Positions 8,353 to 18,458 of a stretch of DNA of 64,000 bases are shown here, piece after piece (position 1 is the first letter of the stretch; each line of letters opens with the position of its first letter). The notes under the pieces are model-generated. The model was given only the letters and a program-made list of their open reading frames with translations. It was not told the origin of the DNA and did no database searches. Origin of the DNA: Brevundimonas sp. (lineage in GTDB: Bacteria; Pseudomonadota; Alphaproteobacteria; Caulobacterales; Caulobacteraceae); contig NZ_JAIXTC010000017.1 of assembly GCF_027484365.1 (NCBI RefSeq), positions 124,001-188,000 of the forward strand, given 5' to 3'. Made by a program: the position numbers and the translations under genes.

Positions 8353-9558
8353 ATGACCGAGGCCTATATCTACGACGCCGTGCGGACGCCGCGCGGCAAG
8401 GGCAAGAAGGACGGATCGCTTCACGAGATCACCGCCCTGTCGCTGGCGACCCAGGTTCTGGAAGCGCTGCGCGACCGCAACGGGCTGGACACGTCCAGGG
8501 TCGACGACGTCATCCTCGGCTGCGTCTCGCCGGTCGGCGAACAGGGCGCGGACATCGCGCGCACCGCCGTCCTGTCGGCGGGTTGGGCCCAGACGGTCGC
8601 GGGCGTCCAGATCAACCGCTTCTGCGCCTCGGGCCTGGAAGCCGTGAACATGGCGGCGGCCAAGGTGAAGTCCGGCGAGGCCGACTTCGCCGTCGGTGGC
8701 GGTGTCGAGGCCATGAGCCGCGTGGCCATGGGCTCGGACGGCGGCGCCTGGCCGGTCGATCCGTCCTCGGCCTTCCCGACCTATTTCGTGCCCCAGGGCG
8801 TCTCGGCCGACATGATCGCGTCGAAATACGGCTTCAGCCGCGACGACGTGGACGCCTATTCGATGGAAAGCCACAAGCGCGCCGCCGCAGCCTGGGCCGA
8901 CGGGCGCTTCTCCCGGTCGGTCGTGCCGGTCAAGGACCAGCTGGGCCTGGTGCAGCTGGATCGGGACGAGACCATTCGCCCGAACACGGACATGCAGTCG
9001 CTGGGCGGCCTGAACCCCTCCTTCGCCATGATGGGCGAGATGGCCTTCGACGCCGTGATCAACCAGCGCTATCCCGAGGTTGAGCGCGTCAACCACGTCC
9101 ACACGCCGGGCAATTCGTCGGGCATCGTCGACGGATCGGCCGGCGTCCTGATCGGTTCGCTTGAGGCCGGCAAGGCCCTGGGCCTGACGCCGCGCGCCCG
9201 CATCAAGGGAGCCGCCTCGATCGGCTCGGAGCCCTCGATCATGCTGACGGGTCCGGAATTCGTGACCAAGAAGCTGCTCGGCAAGCTGGGCATGACGGTC
9301 GCCGACATCGACGTGTGGGAGCTGAACGAAGCCTTCGCCGCCGTGGTGCTGCGCTACATGCAGGCGCTGGACATCCCGCACGACAAGATGAACGTGAACG
9401 GCGGCGGCATCTCCATGGGCCACCCCCTGGGCGCCACGGGCGCCATGATCACCGGCATCGCCCTGGACGAGCTGGAACGCTCCGGCAAGGAAACCGCCCT
9501 GATCACCCTGTGCATCGGCGGCGGCATGGGCACCGCCACCGTCATCGAACGCGTCTGA
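8353..9558 (+). CDS. fadA: Acetyl-CoA C-acyltransferase (thiolase), FadA type
   Basis: The 401-aa protein is a full-length thiolase. The nucleophilic Cys sits in [11 protein letters not shown] (about residue 92), the His in [15 protein letters not shown], and the acid/base Cys in [11 protein letters not shown]. Thiolase cleaves 3-ketoacyl-CoA with CoA to give acetyl-CoA and a shortened acyl-CoA, the last step of beta-oxidation. The ATG at 8353 was chosen because GGAG lies 8 bases upstream and the protein then starts [10 protein letters not shown]; the earlier in-frame ATG adds only five residues. It is followed after 11 bases by the multifunctional hydratase/dehydrogenase, so the two make an operon like fadAB. 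The name rests on context. Confidence 0.93.
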   Translation: MTEAYIYDAVRTPRGKGKKDGSLHEITALSLATQVLEALRDRNGLDTSRVDDVILGCVSPVGEQGADIARTAVLSAGWAQTVAGVQINRFCASGLEAVNMAAAKVKSGEADFAVGGGVEAMSRVAMGSDGGAWPVDPSSAFPTYFVPQGVSADMIASKYGFSRDDVDAYSMESHKRAAAAWADGRFSRSVVPVKDQLGLVQLDRDETIRPNTDMQSLGGLNPSFAMMGEMAFDAVINQRYPEVERVNHVHTPGNSSGIVDGSAGVLIGSLEAGKALGLTPRARIKGAASIGSEPSIMLTGPEFVTKKLLGKLGMTVADIDVWELNEAFAAVVLRYMQALDIPHDKMNVNGGGISMGHPLGATGAMITGIALDELERSGKETALITLCIGGGMGTATVIERV

Positions 9559-9569
9559 GGATCACGAGC

Positions 9570-11744
9570 ATGGAAAACTTCAAGATCGACGTCGACGCCG
9601 ACGGCATCGCCCTGGTCACCTTCGACGTGCCGGGACGTTCGATGAACACCCTGACCAGCGGCGTCATGGCCGAGCTGCCCGTCCTGGTCGAACGCATCAG
9701 AACCGACGACGCCATCAAGGGCGCGGTCATCACCTCGGGCAAGGCCTCGGGCTTCTGCGCCGGCGCCGACCTCGGCGACATCGCGGGCGGGATGATCGGC
9801 GGAACCGATCTTCAGGCCGCCTACGACGCCGGCTGGAAGATGAACGGCGCCCTGCGCGCTCTCGAGACCTGCGGCAAGCCGGTGGCTGCCGCCATCAACG
9901 GCCTGGCCCTCGGCGGCGGTCTGGAGCTGACGCTGGCCTGCCACTACCGCGTGGTCGCCGACGATTCGAAGATCCAGCTGGGCCTGCCCGAGATCAAGGT
10001 CGGCCTGTTCCCCGGCGGCGGCGGCACCCAGCGCCTGCCGCGCATGATCGGCGTGCAGGCGGCGATGACCGCCATGAGCGCGGGCTCCTCCTGGCGTCCG
10101 AGCGACGCCAAAGGCGCGGGCGTGGTCCACGAGGTCGTTGCCAGGGGCTCTGAGGTCGAGGCCGCCAAGGCCTGGATCAAGGGCGGCGGCAAGGCCGTCC
10201 AGCCGTGGGACGACAAGTCCTTCAAACAACCCGGCGGCGGCCCCTACCACCCGGCCGGAATCCAGAACTTCCTCGTCGGCAACGCCATGCTGCGCAAGCA
10301 GTCCTACGGCAACTATCCGGCCGTCGTGAACCTGATGAAGGCCGTCTATGAAGGCATCCAGGTGCCGATGGACGCCGCCCTGCGGATCGAGACCCGCTAC
10401 TTTATCAAGACCCTGATGACGCCCCAGGCCCAGGGCATGATTCGCTCCCTGTTCCTGTCCAAGCAGGAGCTGGACAAGGGCGCCGTGCGCCCGGCCGGCA
10501 TCCCGGCGTCGGACGCGAAGAAGGTCACGGTCATCGGCGCCGGCATGATGGGCGCAGGCATCGCCTATGTTCAGGCCCTCGCCGGCATCCAGACCATCCT
10601 GATCGACCGCGATCAGGAGGCCGCCGACAAGGGCAAGGCCCACGTCGAGGAGCTTCTGAAGAAGCGGCTGTCGCGCGGTCAGCTGACCCAGGACAAGTAC
10701 GACGCCCTGCTCGGCTCCGTGATCGCCACCACTGACTACGATCAGATCAAGGGTTCGGACCTTGTCATCGAGGCCGTGTTCGAAAACCGCGAGATCAAGG
10801 CCGACGTGACCAAGCGCGCCGAGGCCCAGCTGGACGCCGGCGCCGTGTTCGGATCGAACACCTCGACCCTGCCGATCACCGGCCTGGCCGAGGCCTCGGT
10901 CCGTCCGGAGGACTTCATCGGCATCCACTTCTTCTCGCCCGTCGACAAGATGATGCTGGTCGAGATCATCCTCGGCGAGAAGACGGGTCAGGCGGCGATC
11001 GCCAAGACGCTCGACTATGTCATGAAGATCAAGAAGACCCCGATCATCGTCAACGACGGCCGCGGCTTCTACACCTCGCGCTGCTTCGGCACCTATGTGG
11101 CCGAGGGTCTGGCCATGCTGGAAGAGGGCTATGCCCCCGCCCTGATCGACAACATCGGTCGCATGACCGGTATGCCGCGCGGCCCGCTGGAAATGCACGA
11201 CGACGTCGCCCTGGACCTGTCGGTCAAGGTCTCGAAACAGACGGCGATCGACCTCGGCGACAAGTATGTGCCGCTGGCCGGGGCCGAGATCGTCCGCACC
11301 ATGGTCGAGGACCTCGGTCGGTACGGTCGCAAGAACGGCAAGGGCTTCTACGACTACGACGTGAAGCCCAAGAAGCTGTGGTCCGGCCTCGCCGAACTGG
11401 CTCCGGTCAAGATCAACGACTCGACGCCGGAGCTGGTTGAGGACCAGAAGCAGCGCCTGCTCTATCGCCAGGCGGTGGAAGTGTCCCGCTGCTGGGAAGA
11501 AGGCGTCATCGACGACCCGCGTGAGGCTGATGTCGGCGCCATCCTGGCCTGGGGCTTCGCGCCCTGGACCGGCGGCCCGATCACCTACATCGACCAGATC
11601 GGCCTGAAGGCCTTCGTGGCCCAGGCGGACGACTATGCCGCCCGCTACGGCGACCGCTTCAAGGTCCCGCAGCTGCTGCGCGACATGGCCGCGAAAGACG
11701 AGACCTTCTACGGCCGGTTCACGGGAGCCAAGGCCGCGGCCTGA
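9570..11744 (+). CDS. Enoyl-CoA hydratase / 3-hydroxyacyl-CoA dehydrogenase, FadB/FadJ type
   Basis: The 724-aa fusion has an N-terminal crotonase domain (about 1-190; [18 protein letters not shown] and [19 protein letters not shown], carrying the two catalytic Glu). A linker follows, then an NAD-binding dehydrogenase domain (about 305-490; [16 protein letters not shown], then the NTSTLPIT and [12 protein letters not shown] motifs) and the C-terminal dehydrogenase half. It hydrates 2-enoyl-CoA and oxidises the 3-hydroxyacyl-CoA product, feeding the thiolase immediately upstream. The ATG at 9570 gives [13 protein letters not shown], the usual start. A strong terminator follows 24 bases after the stop, so the operon ends here. 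FadB versus FadJ cannot be settled by eye. Confidence 0.95.
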   Translation: MENFKIDVDADGIALVTFDVPGRSMNTLTSGVMAELPVLVERIRTDDAIKGAVITSGKASGFCAGADLGDIAGGMIGGTDLQAAYDAGWKMNGALRALETCGKPVAAAINGLALGGGLELTLACHYRVVADDSKIQLGLPEIKVGLFPGGGGTQRLPRMIGVQAAMTAMSAGSSWRPSDAKGAGVVHEVVARGSEVEAAKAWIKGGGKAVQPWDDKSFKQPGGGPYHPAGIQNFLVGNAMLRKQSYGNYPAVVNLMKAVYEGIQVPMDAALRIETRYFIKTLMTPQAQGMIRSLFLSKQELDKGAVRPAGIPASDAKKVTVIGAGMMGAGIAYVQALAGIQTILIDRDQEAADKGKAHVEELLKKRLSRGQLTQDKYDALLGSVIATTDYDQIKGSDLVIEAVFENREIKADVTKRAEAQLDAGAVFGSNTSTLPITGLAEASVRPEDFIGIHFFSPVDKMMLVEIILGEKTGQAAIAKTLDYVMKIKKTPIIVNDGRGFYTSRCFGTYVAEGLAMLEEGYAPALIDNIGRMTGMPRGPLEMHDDVALDLSVKVSKQTAIDLGDKYVPLAGAEIVRTMVEDLGRYGRKNGKGFYDYDVKPKKLWSGLAELAPVKINDSTPELVEDQKQRLLYRQAVEVSRCWEEGVIDDPREADVGAILAWGFAPWTGGPITYIDQIGLKAFVAQADDYAARYGDRFKVPQLLRDMAAKDETFYGRFTGAKAAA

Positions 11745-11767
11745 TCGCAGTCACGCCTGAAAAGACG

Positions 11768-11803
11768 ACGGCCCCGGGATCGCTCCCGGGGCCGTTTCCT
11801 TTG
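11768..11803 (+). terminator. Intrinsic terminator after the fad operon
   Basis: ACGGCCCCGGGA (11768-11779) pairs fully with TCCCGGGGCCGT (11784-11795), a 12-base-pair stem with loop TCGC, followed by TTTCCTTT. An AAAAG run on the other side means it may also end the opposing gene at 11820-12149. Confidence 0.9.
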
Positions 11804-11819
11804 GTGATCCGTAAACGGA

Positions 11820-12149
11820 TCAGCCGCCGGTAAACTCGTAGGTCGTGCCGTTGATCTCGCACATGTCGACGCGCTCGGCATAGGCCGTACCGTCATCGAA
11901 GCTGTAGGCGAAGTCGTACATGCAGTCTTCGAGGTCGTCGTCGACCGTGATCTCGACCGTGTCGCCGGGCTCGACCTGGACGTCGAGGATGTTGTCGCTC
12001 CACTCGTCGGAGGACGACTGGCCGTAGATGATGGCGTCGATGGTGTGCTCGCTGTTGTTCTCGATCGAGAACGACACGGCCCCTGTCTGGGCGACGGCCG
12101 GGACGGCGATCGCGGCGGCGGCCGCGACGATCATGAGCAGGCTACGCAT
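11820..12149 (-). CDS. Small exported protein of unknown function
   Basis: This 109-aa protein has a clear signal peptide (MRSLLMIVAAAAAIAVPAVA, cut before QTG). Its mature part is acidic, with VSFSIENNSEHTIDAIIYGQ and two cysteines (DCMYDF, VDMCEING) that could form a disulfide. The mature domain looks like a short beta sandwich. The start is supported by GAGGAAGA before the ATG. It faces the fad operon across the shared terminator. I do not recognise a named family. Confidence 0.75.
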   Translation of the reverse strand: MRSLLMIVAAAAAIAVPAVAQTGAVSFSIENNSEHTIDAIIYGQSSSDEWSDNILDVQVEPGDTVEITVDDDLEDCMYDFAYSFDDGTAYAERVDMCEINGTTYEFTGG

Positions 12150-12271
12150 GGTGGAATCTTCCTCAGCCGACGAAATGTCAGCGTAATGGGCGTTTCTTTA
12201 TCCGAACAACGGTCGATCCCGAAGCGTAGCCGTACCCGGCGTCATCTTCCGTCAGCGCCCCTCCAGCCCGG

Positions 12272-13108
12272 TCAGATGATGTCGAGCGGCTGGCTGGTCG
12301 TCGGGGGCGGGAAGGCGCGGTCGAGCGCCTCAAGATCCTCGTGGTCCAGGTCGATCTCCAGCGCCGCCGCATTGGCCTCGACATGGGCCACGGTCGAGGC
12401 CTTGGGAATGGCGATGACACCGTCCTGACGCAGGACCGCCGCGAGGGCGATCTGGGCCGGGGTCGCATCGTGCCGATCGGCTACGGCCTGCAGCGCCGGA
12501 TGATTCAGCAGGCTCCCTCGCCCGAGAGGCGAATAGGCCATCACGGGCATGAGGCGCTCCTGCTGCCAGGGCAGGAGGTCGAACTCGATACCGCGCGAGC
12601 CGAGATTGTACAGGAGCTGGTTGGTGGCGCAGCGCTCCCCGCCGTCGACCTCGTACAGCCGGTTCATGGTGCGGATGTCGAGATTGGACACGCCCCATCG
12701 GGCGATCATCCCCTCGTCGATCAGCTCCTCGAATCCGGCGACGATCTCCTCCAGCGGGTGCCGGCTCTCCCAGTGCAGCAGATAGAGGTCGAGCCGGTCG
12801 ACGCCGAGCCGCTCCAGCGACTTCTCGGCATGGAGCATCATGGTCATCTCGCCAGCGTTCTCAGGACGGATCTTGGAGACCAGGAAGACCTCTTCGCGGC
12901 GGCCCTGGATGACCTCCCCGACCAGGCGTTCGGCGCGGCCGTCGCCGTAAAGTTCAGCCGTGTCGATCAGGGTCAGACCCAGGTCGATCCCGCGCGACAG
13001 GGCCGCCTGTTCGGCGTCGCGGGTCTTCGGATCGTCGCCGATCATCCACGTCCCTTGGCCCAGGACCGGAACGATCGTACCGTCGGAGAAGCTGGTCATG
13101 CGGGTCAT
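12272..13108 (-). CDS. Aldo/keto reductase
   Basis: The 278-aa protein is a typical AKR TIM barrel. The catalytic Tyr and Asp are in LTLIDTAELYGDGRAE, and the Lys in VFLVSKIRPENAG; the His lies in DLYLLHWESRHPLEE. The NADPH-binding end is seen in VIAIPKASTVAHVEANA. It probably reduces small aldehydes or ketones. The start at 13108 (MTRMTSFSDG) fits the family; a longer frame from 13144 would add 12 atypical residues. It is divergent from the epoxide hydrolase, with about 60 bases between the starts, so both promoters are packed there. Confidence 0.9.
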   Translation of the reverse strand: MTRMTSFSDGTIVPVLGQGTWMIGDDPKTRDAEQAALSRGIDLGLTLIDTAELYGDGRAERLVGEVIQGRREEVFLVSKIRPENAGEMTMMLHAEKSLERLGVDRLDLYLLHWESRHPLEEIVAGFEELIDEGMIARWGVSNLDIRTMNRLYEVDGGERCATNQLLYNLGSRGIEFDLLPWQQERLMPVMAYSPLGRGSLLNHPALQAVADRHDATPAQIALAAVLRQDGVIAIPKASTVAHVEANAAALEIDLDHEDLEALDRAFPPPTTSQPLDII

Positions 13109-13167
13109 GGCGACATCAATGCACCACGTCGCGTTCGGCTTCAAAGGCCTCGTCGGAGAACCCGCCC

Positions 13168-14127
13168 ATGCAGACCCGCTTCATCCAGACCGACGGACTG
13201 AATCAGCAGATTCTGGAGGCCGGCGAGGGCCCTCTGGTTCTCCTGATCCACGGCTTTCCGGAACTGGGCATCAGTTGGCGGGCGCAGGTCGAGGCCCTGG
13301 CCGGGGCGGGCTATCACGCCGTCGCGCCGGACATGCGCGGCTATGGCGGGACAGACAGGCCGGAGCGGGTCGAGGACTATTCGATCCTCCACCTGGTGGG
13401 CGACATGGTCGATCTGGTCAGGGCCCTGGGCGAGGAGACCTGCACCGTCGTCGGTCACGACTGGGGTGCGCCGGTCGCCTGGCACTGCGCCCTGATGCGG
13501 CCGGATGTCTTCAAGGCGGTGGCGGGCCTGTCCGTGCCCTTCCAGCCGCGACGCGCCAAGGGGCCGCCGACCCCGGCCATGTCGGCAATCGCCCGACGTG
13601 CGGGACGGGGCGAGCTCTACATGGTCCAGTTTCAGGATCCTGAGCACCACCGTATCTTCGAGGCCGACATCGCGACCGGTCTGCGCAAGGGCTTCTACGC
13701 CTACGACGGCTCAACCCCGACGGAGCGCCAGTCGACGGGCTTCATCGCCCCGGGTCAGAACTTCCTGTCCGAGATCTCCGACGACGCGACCCTGCCGCCG
13801 TGGATGAGCGAGGCGCACCATGCGGAATATGTCGCTGCCTTCTCCAACAGCGGCTTCAAGGGGCCGATGGACTGGTACCGCAACCTCGACCTGAACTGGG
13901 CCCTGACGGCCTTCCTGCAGGGCCAGAAGATTCATCAACCGTCGATGTTCATGGTCGGCGAACGCGATCCCGTTCGCCACTACGCCGGTCAGCACGAGGC
14001 GGGACTGAAGGACTGGCTGACCGACCTCCGGTCGCAGACCGTCCTGCCGGGCGCCGGCCACTGGCTGCAGCAGGAGCGGCCGGACGAGGTCAATGCGGCG
14101 CTGATCGGGTTCCTGAAAAGCCTCTAG
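13168..14127 (+). CDS. Alpha/beta hydrolase, soluble epoxide hydrolase type
   Basis: The 319-aa protein has the epoxide hydrolase order: oxyanion motif HGFPE (residues 29-33), nucleophilic Asp98 in GHDWGAP, a lid region (about 135-220), and His298 in GAGHWLQQERP. Asp rather than Ser or Cys as nucleophile separates it from esterases and lipases; haloalkane dehalogenases also use Asp, but the HGFPE motif and the WGAP context favour an epoxide hydrolase. It would open epoxides to diols in the cytosol. A better-studied relative is EphA. The physiological substrate cannot be read from context. Confidence 0.87.
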   Translation: MQTRFIQTDGLNQQILEAGEGPLVLLIHGFPELGISWRAQVEALAGAGYHAVAPDMRGYGGTDRPERVEDYSILHLVGDMVDLVRALGEETCTVVGHDWGAPVAWHCALMRPDVFKAVAGLSVPFQPRRAKGPPTPAMSAIARRAGRGELYMVQFQDPEHHRIFEADIATGLRKGFYAYDGSTPTERQSTGFIAPGQNFLSEISDDATLPPWMSEAHHAEYVAAFSNSGFKGPMDWYRNLDLNWALTAFLQGQKIHQPSMFMVGERDPVRHYAGQHEAGLKDWLTDLRSQTVLPGAGHWLQQERPDEVNAALIGFLKSL

Positions 14128-14211
14128 AGAACAGAGGCCTGCAAGCTTAGCCGTTTATTAGAGGTGGACCGTCTAACGTAGCGTCAACGTCGCCGCCAAA
14201 GGCCAAGGCTC

Positions 14212-15783
14212 ATGAAACGTCCCGCGTCGCCCGGCGCACCGCCCCCGCCCACTGGCACCACGATGCGATCGGTGGCGGAGCATACGACGAGCGCACTGAC
14301 CGCCGTCGCCCTGCTGACCCTGGTCTTCATCGTCGGCTTCCTGGTTTCGCACGCGGCGGCCAGTCCCGCCCTCGCATCGGCGATGCCGGCGATCTATGCG
14401 GGTCTCATCGCGTCCAGTCTTGTCCTGGTCCGGCAGTGGAAGAAGGACTGGAGCACCCGTCGCGCCGGCCAGGCCGGCGCCGTTCACAGGGCCTTTCGAG
14501 ACCCTGTCACCCAGTTGCTGAACGCCGAGGGGTTCGCCGAAGCCCTCGCCCGCCATGCGGCGCCGGGTGACGAGGCGGAAGAGTCCCTGGCCATCCTCTG
14601 TGTCAGCCTGGACCGGCTCAAGGACATCTATGGCCGGCTCGGCGAGTCCTGCGGCGATGAGGTCCTGCGGGATCTGGGCGCGCGCCTGGTCTCGGCCTTC
14701 GGGGACGACGCCCCGGTCGGACGTATCGGCGAGGATATGCTGGCCGTCTTCCATCCCGCCTCCAGCGGCATCAAGCTCGCGCTCGTCGGGGGCCAGATCA
14801 ACCGGCTGATGGACCTGCCGGTGGCGACGCCGGGCGGCGATGTGATCGTGCCGTCCACCATCGGCGTGAATTTCGTCGACCTGCCCGTCACGGCGCCACG
14901 CGACGCCATCCGCCAGGCGCGCCTGGCCAACGCCGCCGCGCGCACGAGCGGAAGCGGTCTGGCCTTCTTCGACGCCTCACTGGACCACGCCCAGCGCCTC
15001 CAGATGGATCTTGAGATCGAGCTGCGACAGGCGCTCCAGGCCGGCGGGCTGCAGATGGTCTATCAGCCGCAGATCAACGAGACCGGAGAGACCATCGGCG
15101 TCGAGGCGCTGATGCGCTGGCCCCACCCGACGCGCGGCCAGATTTCGCCGGCCGTCTTCGTGCCGATGGCCGAAGCCGCGGGCCTCGGCGAAATTCTGGG
15201 CCGCTACGCCATGGACCGGTCCTTCGCTGACTCCGCCCTCTGGCCGGGGCTGAAGATCGCCATCAACGTCTCGCCGGTCCAGCTGCGTTCGACGACCTTC
15301 ATCGCCACGGTGAAGGCCCTGCTCGCGCGGCACGGGGTCAAGGCGCAGACCTTCGAGTTCGAGATCACCGAGGGAATGCTGCTCGAGGCCGACGCCACGG
15401 TGCTCGGAAACCTCGAGCAGCTTCGAAAGATGGGCTTCCAGATTGCGCTCGACGACTTCGGGACGGGCTATTCCAGCCTGAGCTATCTGGGTCGTTTCCC
15501 GATCGACAAGATCAAGATCGACCGCGCCTTCGTCACGCCGCTGGGCCTGCGCAATGACGCCGCATCGATCATCCGCGCCATCAGCGACCTGTCGGAGGCT
15601 CTGGGCGTCAAGGTGCTGGCCGAGGGGGTCGAAACCCGGTCGCAGCTCGACATTCTGCGGGCCGAGGGCTGTAACCAGGCCCAGGGCTATCTGATCGGTC
15701 GACCGATGCCGCCGGACCAGATCACCGACCTGGTCAGCGCTTCACCGGGCGACAGCCGCAACGCCAGGTCGCAAGCCGCCTGA
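14212..15783 (+). CDS. Membrane GGDEF-EAL protein with degenerate GGDEF, c-di-GMP phosphodiesterase
   Basis: The 523-aa protein has two N-terminal membrane helices (about 27-47 and 55-72), a GGDEF domain (about 95-250) and an EAL domain (about 265-510). The GGDEF signature is lost: the active-site position reads IGEDM. The EAL domain keeps EALMRW, the Asn in AINVSP, the Glu in FEITEGMLLEAD, DDFGTGYSSL, KIDRAFV and AEGVET, so cyclic di-GMP hydrolysis is expected. The degenerate GGDEF probably binds GTP or acts as an allosteric or dimer element. There is no periplasmic sensor domain between the helices, only a short loop, so the input signal is unclear. It stands alone in its operon. Confidence 0.92.
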   Translation: MKRPASPGAPPPPTGTTMRSVAEHTTSALTAVALLTLVFIVGFLVSHAAASPALASAMPAIYAGLIASSLVLVRQWKKDWSTRRAGQAGAVHRAFRDPVTQLLNAEGFAEALARHAAPGDEAEESLAILCVSLDRLKDIYGRLGESCGDEVLRDLGARLVSAFGDDAPVGRIGEDMLAVFHPASSGIKLALVGGQINRLMDLPVATPGGDVIVPSTIGVNFVDLPVTAPRDAIRQARLANAAARTSGSGLAFFDASLDHAQRLQMDLEIELRQALQAGGLQMVYQPQINETGETIGVEALMRWPHPTRGQISPAVFVPMAEAAGLGEILGRYAMDRSFADSALWPGLKIAINVSPVQLRSTTFIATVKALLARHGVKAQTFEFEITEGMLLEADATVLGNLEQLRKMGFQIALDDFGTGYSSLSYLGRFPIDKIKIDRAFVTPLGLRNDAASIIRAISDLSEALGVKVLAEGVETRSQLDILRAEGCNQAQGYLIGRPMPPDQITDLVSASPGDSRNARSQAA

Positions 15784-15844
15784 CGAGGGCTTGCCTCTCC
15801 CGGCTCCGGACTGTTCTAGTCCATCGGAAACAGGGGACAGCGCG

Positions 15845-17206
15845 ATGATCGAGGCGATTGCGATAGCAGCGGTTCCGCCCCAGGCGGAGGCCGCCGGTCT
15901 TCTGGGACGCTGGGAAGGCGCGATCCGCGTCGGCGAGACCTCCATACCCATCATTGTTCGCGTGGCCGAGGGACCCGACGGTCTGGTGGCCGTGATGGAC
16001 AGTCCCGCGCAGAACGCCCGCGACATTCCCGTCGCAGGTCTGTCCGAAGCCTCGGGCGTCGTTCGCTTCACCGTACCGATGGCCGGCGGCCGATTCGAAG
16101 GCGCGCGGTCCGAAGACGGTTTGACCTGGACCGGAACCCTGTTCCAGGGCGCCGCCTCCCTGCCCCTGATCCTGACCCGCACGGCGGCGTCCGCCGAGGC
16201 GCCTCCGCCGCCGAGCCGGCCTCAGACCCCGGTCCCGCCCTTCCCCTATGCCGCAGAGGACGTGACCTTCCCGAACAGCGCTGCGGGGATCACCCTGACC
16301 GGGACCCTGACCCTGCCACGGGGCGAAGGTCCGTTCCCGGCCGTCATCCTGCTGACAGGCTCGGGGGCCCAGGATCGGGACGAGACCATCATGGGCCACA
16401 AGCCCTTCGCCGTCTGGGCCGACGCCCTGACCCGGCGCGGAATCGCCGTGCTGCGCTATGACGACCGGGGGATGGGCGGGTCGGGCGGCGGGTCGCTGGA
16501 CGAGACCACCGCAGACTTTGCGACGGACGCCGTCGCCGCGATGGACTTCCTGCGCGCCCGCCCGGACATCGACGCGGCGCGTATCGGCCTGATGGGCCAC
16601 AGCGAGGGCGGAGCGACCGCTCTGATCGCCGCCTCAAACGGCGCGCCCGCCGCCTTCATCGTGATGATCGCGGGACCGTCCGTCTCCGGTGCCGACATCC
16701 TGACCGAACAGACCAAGCAGATCGTCCTCGCCTCGGGCGGGACCGAGGCCCAGGCCCTGCAGTCCGAAGCCGTCCAGGCTCGTTTCATGCTGGCCGTCCT
16801 CAACAACAGGAATGACGGCCCCGCGGCCGCGCGGGCTGTCGAGGCGCTCTCGATCGAGATCGGTCAATCGGCCCAGCAGGCCGCCGGCGTCGCCCGGGCG
16901 ATGAGCTCGGGATGGTATCGCTATTTCACGGCCTATGATCCGGCGGACGCGATCCGGGCGTTGAAGGTCCCTCTGCTGGCGATCTACGCCGGGCGCGACC
17001 GCAACGTCCCGGCGGACCAGAATGCGCCCCACCTCAGGACGCTGAAGCCGGACGCCGAGATCATCGTCCTGCCCGGGCTGAACCACCTGATGCAGCCGGC
17101 GACGACGGGTCTGGCCGACGAGTACGCCACCATCACCCAGACCCTCGCGCCCGAGGCGATAACGGCTGTGACAGACTGGGTCGCGCGGGTAGCCGAGGCG
17201 CCTTAG
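15845..17206 (+). CDS. Exported alpha/beta hydrolase with N-terminal beta domain
   Basis: The 453-aa protein starts with a short hydrophobic leader (MIEAIAIAAVPPQAEA). An N-terminal beta-rich region (about 18-118) follows, then a Pro-rich linker (PPPPSRPQTPVPPFP) and an alpha/beta hydrolase domain (about 135-450). The Ser nucleophile is in GLMGHSEGGA; likely Asp and His are in IYAGRDRNVPADQ and LPGLNHLMQPA. The sequence resembles the family of hydrolases related to dienelactone hydrolase and prolyl peptidase-like esterases. The start was chosen because AGGGGA sits before the ATG at 15845 and the upstream extension lacks family likeness. The substrate is unknown. Confidence 0.85.
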   Translation: MIEAIAIAAVPPQAEAAGLLGRWEGAIRVGETSIPIIVRVAEGPDGLVAVMDSPAQNARDIPVAGLSEASGVVRFTVPMAGGRFEGARSEDGLTWTGTLFQGAASLPLILTRTAASAEAPPPPSRPQTPVPPFPYAAEDVTFPNSAAGITLTGTLTLPRGEGPFPAVILLTGSGAQDRDETIMGHKPFAVWADALTRRGIAVLRYDDRGMGGSGGGSLDETTADFATDAVAAMDFLRARPDIDAARIGLMGHSEGGATALIAASNGAPAAFIVMIAGPSVSGADILTEQTKQIVLASGGTEAQALQSEAVQARFMLAVLNNRNDGPAAARAVEALSIEIGQSAQQAAGVARAMSSGWYRYFTAYDPADAIRALKVPLLAIYAGRDRNVPADQNAPHLRTLKPDAEIIVLPGLNHLMQPATTGLADEYATITQTLAPEAITAVTDWVARVAEAP

Positions 17207-17218
17207 GGCGCGAGACCC

Positions 17219-17866
17219 TCAGAAATTGACCCCGACGCCGATGAAGGGAGCATGTCCGACACGGTCCGGCGCATTGTCGCGCACGTCCTGGTGGCGGAGA
17301 TACCCAAGGCTCACTTCGTAGCGCCCGAACTCCCGTTCGAATCCGACGAAGGTACGCAAACCCGTCACGCCGGTCTGGCCGTCGGGGTCTGTGCTGCGCA
17401 ACGTGACGAACAGCTCGGCATCTGCGGTGAGACTCCAGCTGTTGTCGGAATCGCCAAGCGGGATCGAGGCGCCGACCCGCTGTCGAACCCGCCATCCGGT
17501 TTGAGGATCGGTCGAGACGAACCGTTGTTCCGCGCGTGTCCGGAGATCGAACGGGCCCAGTTCATAGCCGACCTGCTGGAGTAGCCGGACCTCCCGCTGG
17601 TCCGGTCCGTTCCAGCGTTGCTCGATGCCTACGCCCCAGGAGTTGTCCCGGGCATCGTCGCGTTTGATCCAGCCACGGACGAAATAGGTATCGTTGCGCG
17701 GATCGTTGCGGAGCCGCTGTGCCGTTTCGAGCTCGATCGATGTCCGGTCACCCGCTGCCTTGCTGACGGAAGGGTTGAACCAGAACTCCATGTCCTCGTC
17801 ACTCGCAAGGACAGGGGTCGCCAGCGCGAGAGCCGCGAACAACGCAGCCAAAGTCAGTCTTTTCAT
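17219..17866 (-). CDS. Exported DUF2490-type beta-barrel protein
   Basis: About 215 aa. A signal peptide (MKRLTLAALFAALALATPVL, cut near ASD) is followed by alternating amphipathic beta strands with the marks FWFNPSVSK, RTEQRF-like RTRAEQRFV, WRVRQRVGASIPLG and the aromatic C-terminal VGVNF. This is a DUF2490-style outer membrane barrel. GGA five bases before the ATG supports 17866; an ATG at 17872 would add two residues. The function is unknown for the family. It ends 12 bases from the end of the convergent hydrolase and is the downstream member of a pair with the SnoaL-like gene (70 bases between). Confidence 0.75.
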   Translation of the reverse strand: MKRLTLAALFAALALATPVLASDEDMEFWFNPSVSKAAGDRTSIELETAQRLRNDPRNDTYFVRGWIKRDDARDNSWGVGIEQRWNGPDQREVRLLQQVGYELGPFDLRTRAEQRFVSTDPQTGWRVRQRVGASIPLGDSDNSWSLTADAELFVTLRSTDPDGQTGVTGLRTFVGFEREFGRYEVSLGYLRHQDVRDNAPDRVGHAPFIGVGVNF

Positions 17867-17936
17867 TGTCATCCATCGAGGAAGCGCCGCCGCGGGAGGG
17901 GGTCCCGCGGCGGGCAGGGTTTGCTGCGAGGCCCGC

Positions 17937-18458
17937 TTAACGGCCGGCTTCGGGCATCATCGATGAGTGCAGATGATCGATCTTCCAGTCGCCGCCTTCG
18001 TATCGATAGATGAACGAGTAGCGGGCGCGCACGTCAGTCTTGGCGCCCGTGGCTGCGTCAGTCAGGGTGACGGTCCAAGTGCCGAGCCGGGAAGCGGTCT
18101 GGCAGTCGATCTCGACCGTACTGGTCTCGATCCGACCGACCGGCTTGCTCCGCAGGAAGCTCACAAAATAGTCCCGGACCAGGGCTGGGGTCGTGCGCGG
18201 CGTATTGGAGACCGTTGCCAGCAGCACAGGTTCGTTCGTGAACAGCGCTGTGACGACATCCGGGTCGCCGGTTGCCCAGGCATCGTTGAACCTGGCGAAC
18301 TGACTCTCAACCATCGCCTGGGTTACGACGGGGCAGGCGTGATTGTTGGGCGAGGCCTGGGCCAGCGCCGCGCCCGGGACCGCAGCGGCCAGCGCCGAAA
18401 GAAGCGCCAGGCGCACGGAAGACTTCTGGCCGGAACGGCCCTTGGACAGTGATGACAT
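17937..18458 (-). CDS. Exported SgcJ/EcaC-type (SnoaL/DUF4440-like) protein
   Basis: The 173-aa protein has a signal peptide (hydrophobic run VRLALLSALAAAVPGAALAQ) and one NTF2-like domain (about 40-168). Typical pattern: a helix with FNDAWATGDPDVVTALFTNE, then strands ETSTVEIDCQTASRLGTWTV and ARYSFIYRYEGGDWKIDHLH. Two cysteines lie in the mature part. NTF2-like exported proteins of this group often have no known catalytic role. The start at 18458 was chosen for its AGGTGG site and because it opens a sound signal peptide. The upstream gap to pirin is about 200 bases and holds no recognisable gene. Confidence 0.82.
   Translation of the reverse strand: MSSLSKGRSGQKSSVRLALLSALAAAVPGAALAQASPNNHACPVVTQAMVESQFARFNDAWATGDPDVVTALFTNEPVLLATVSNTPRTTPALVRDYFVSFLRSKPVGRIETSTVEIDCQTASRLGTWTVTLTDAATGAKTDVRARYSFIYRYEGGDWKIDHLHSSMMPEAGR

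Noticed and set aside
14212..15783. Active diguanylate cyclase
   Set aside because: The GGDEF signature is lost (IGEDM), so cyclase activity is not expected.
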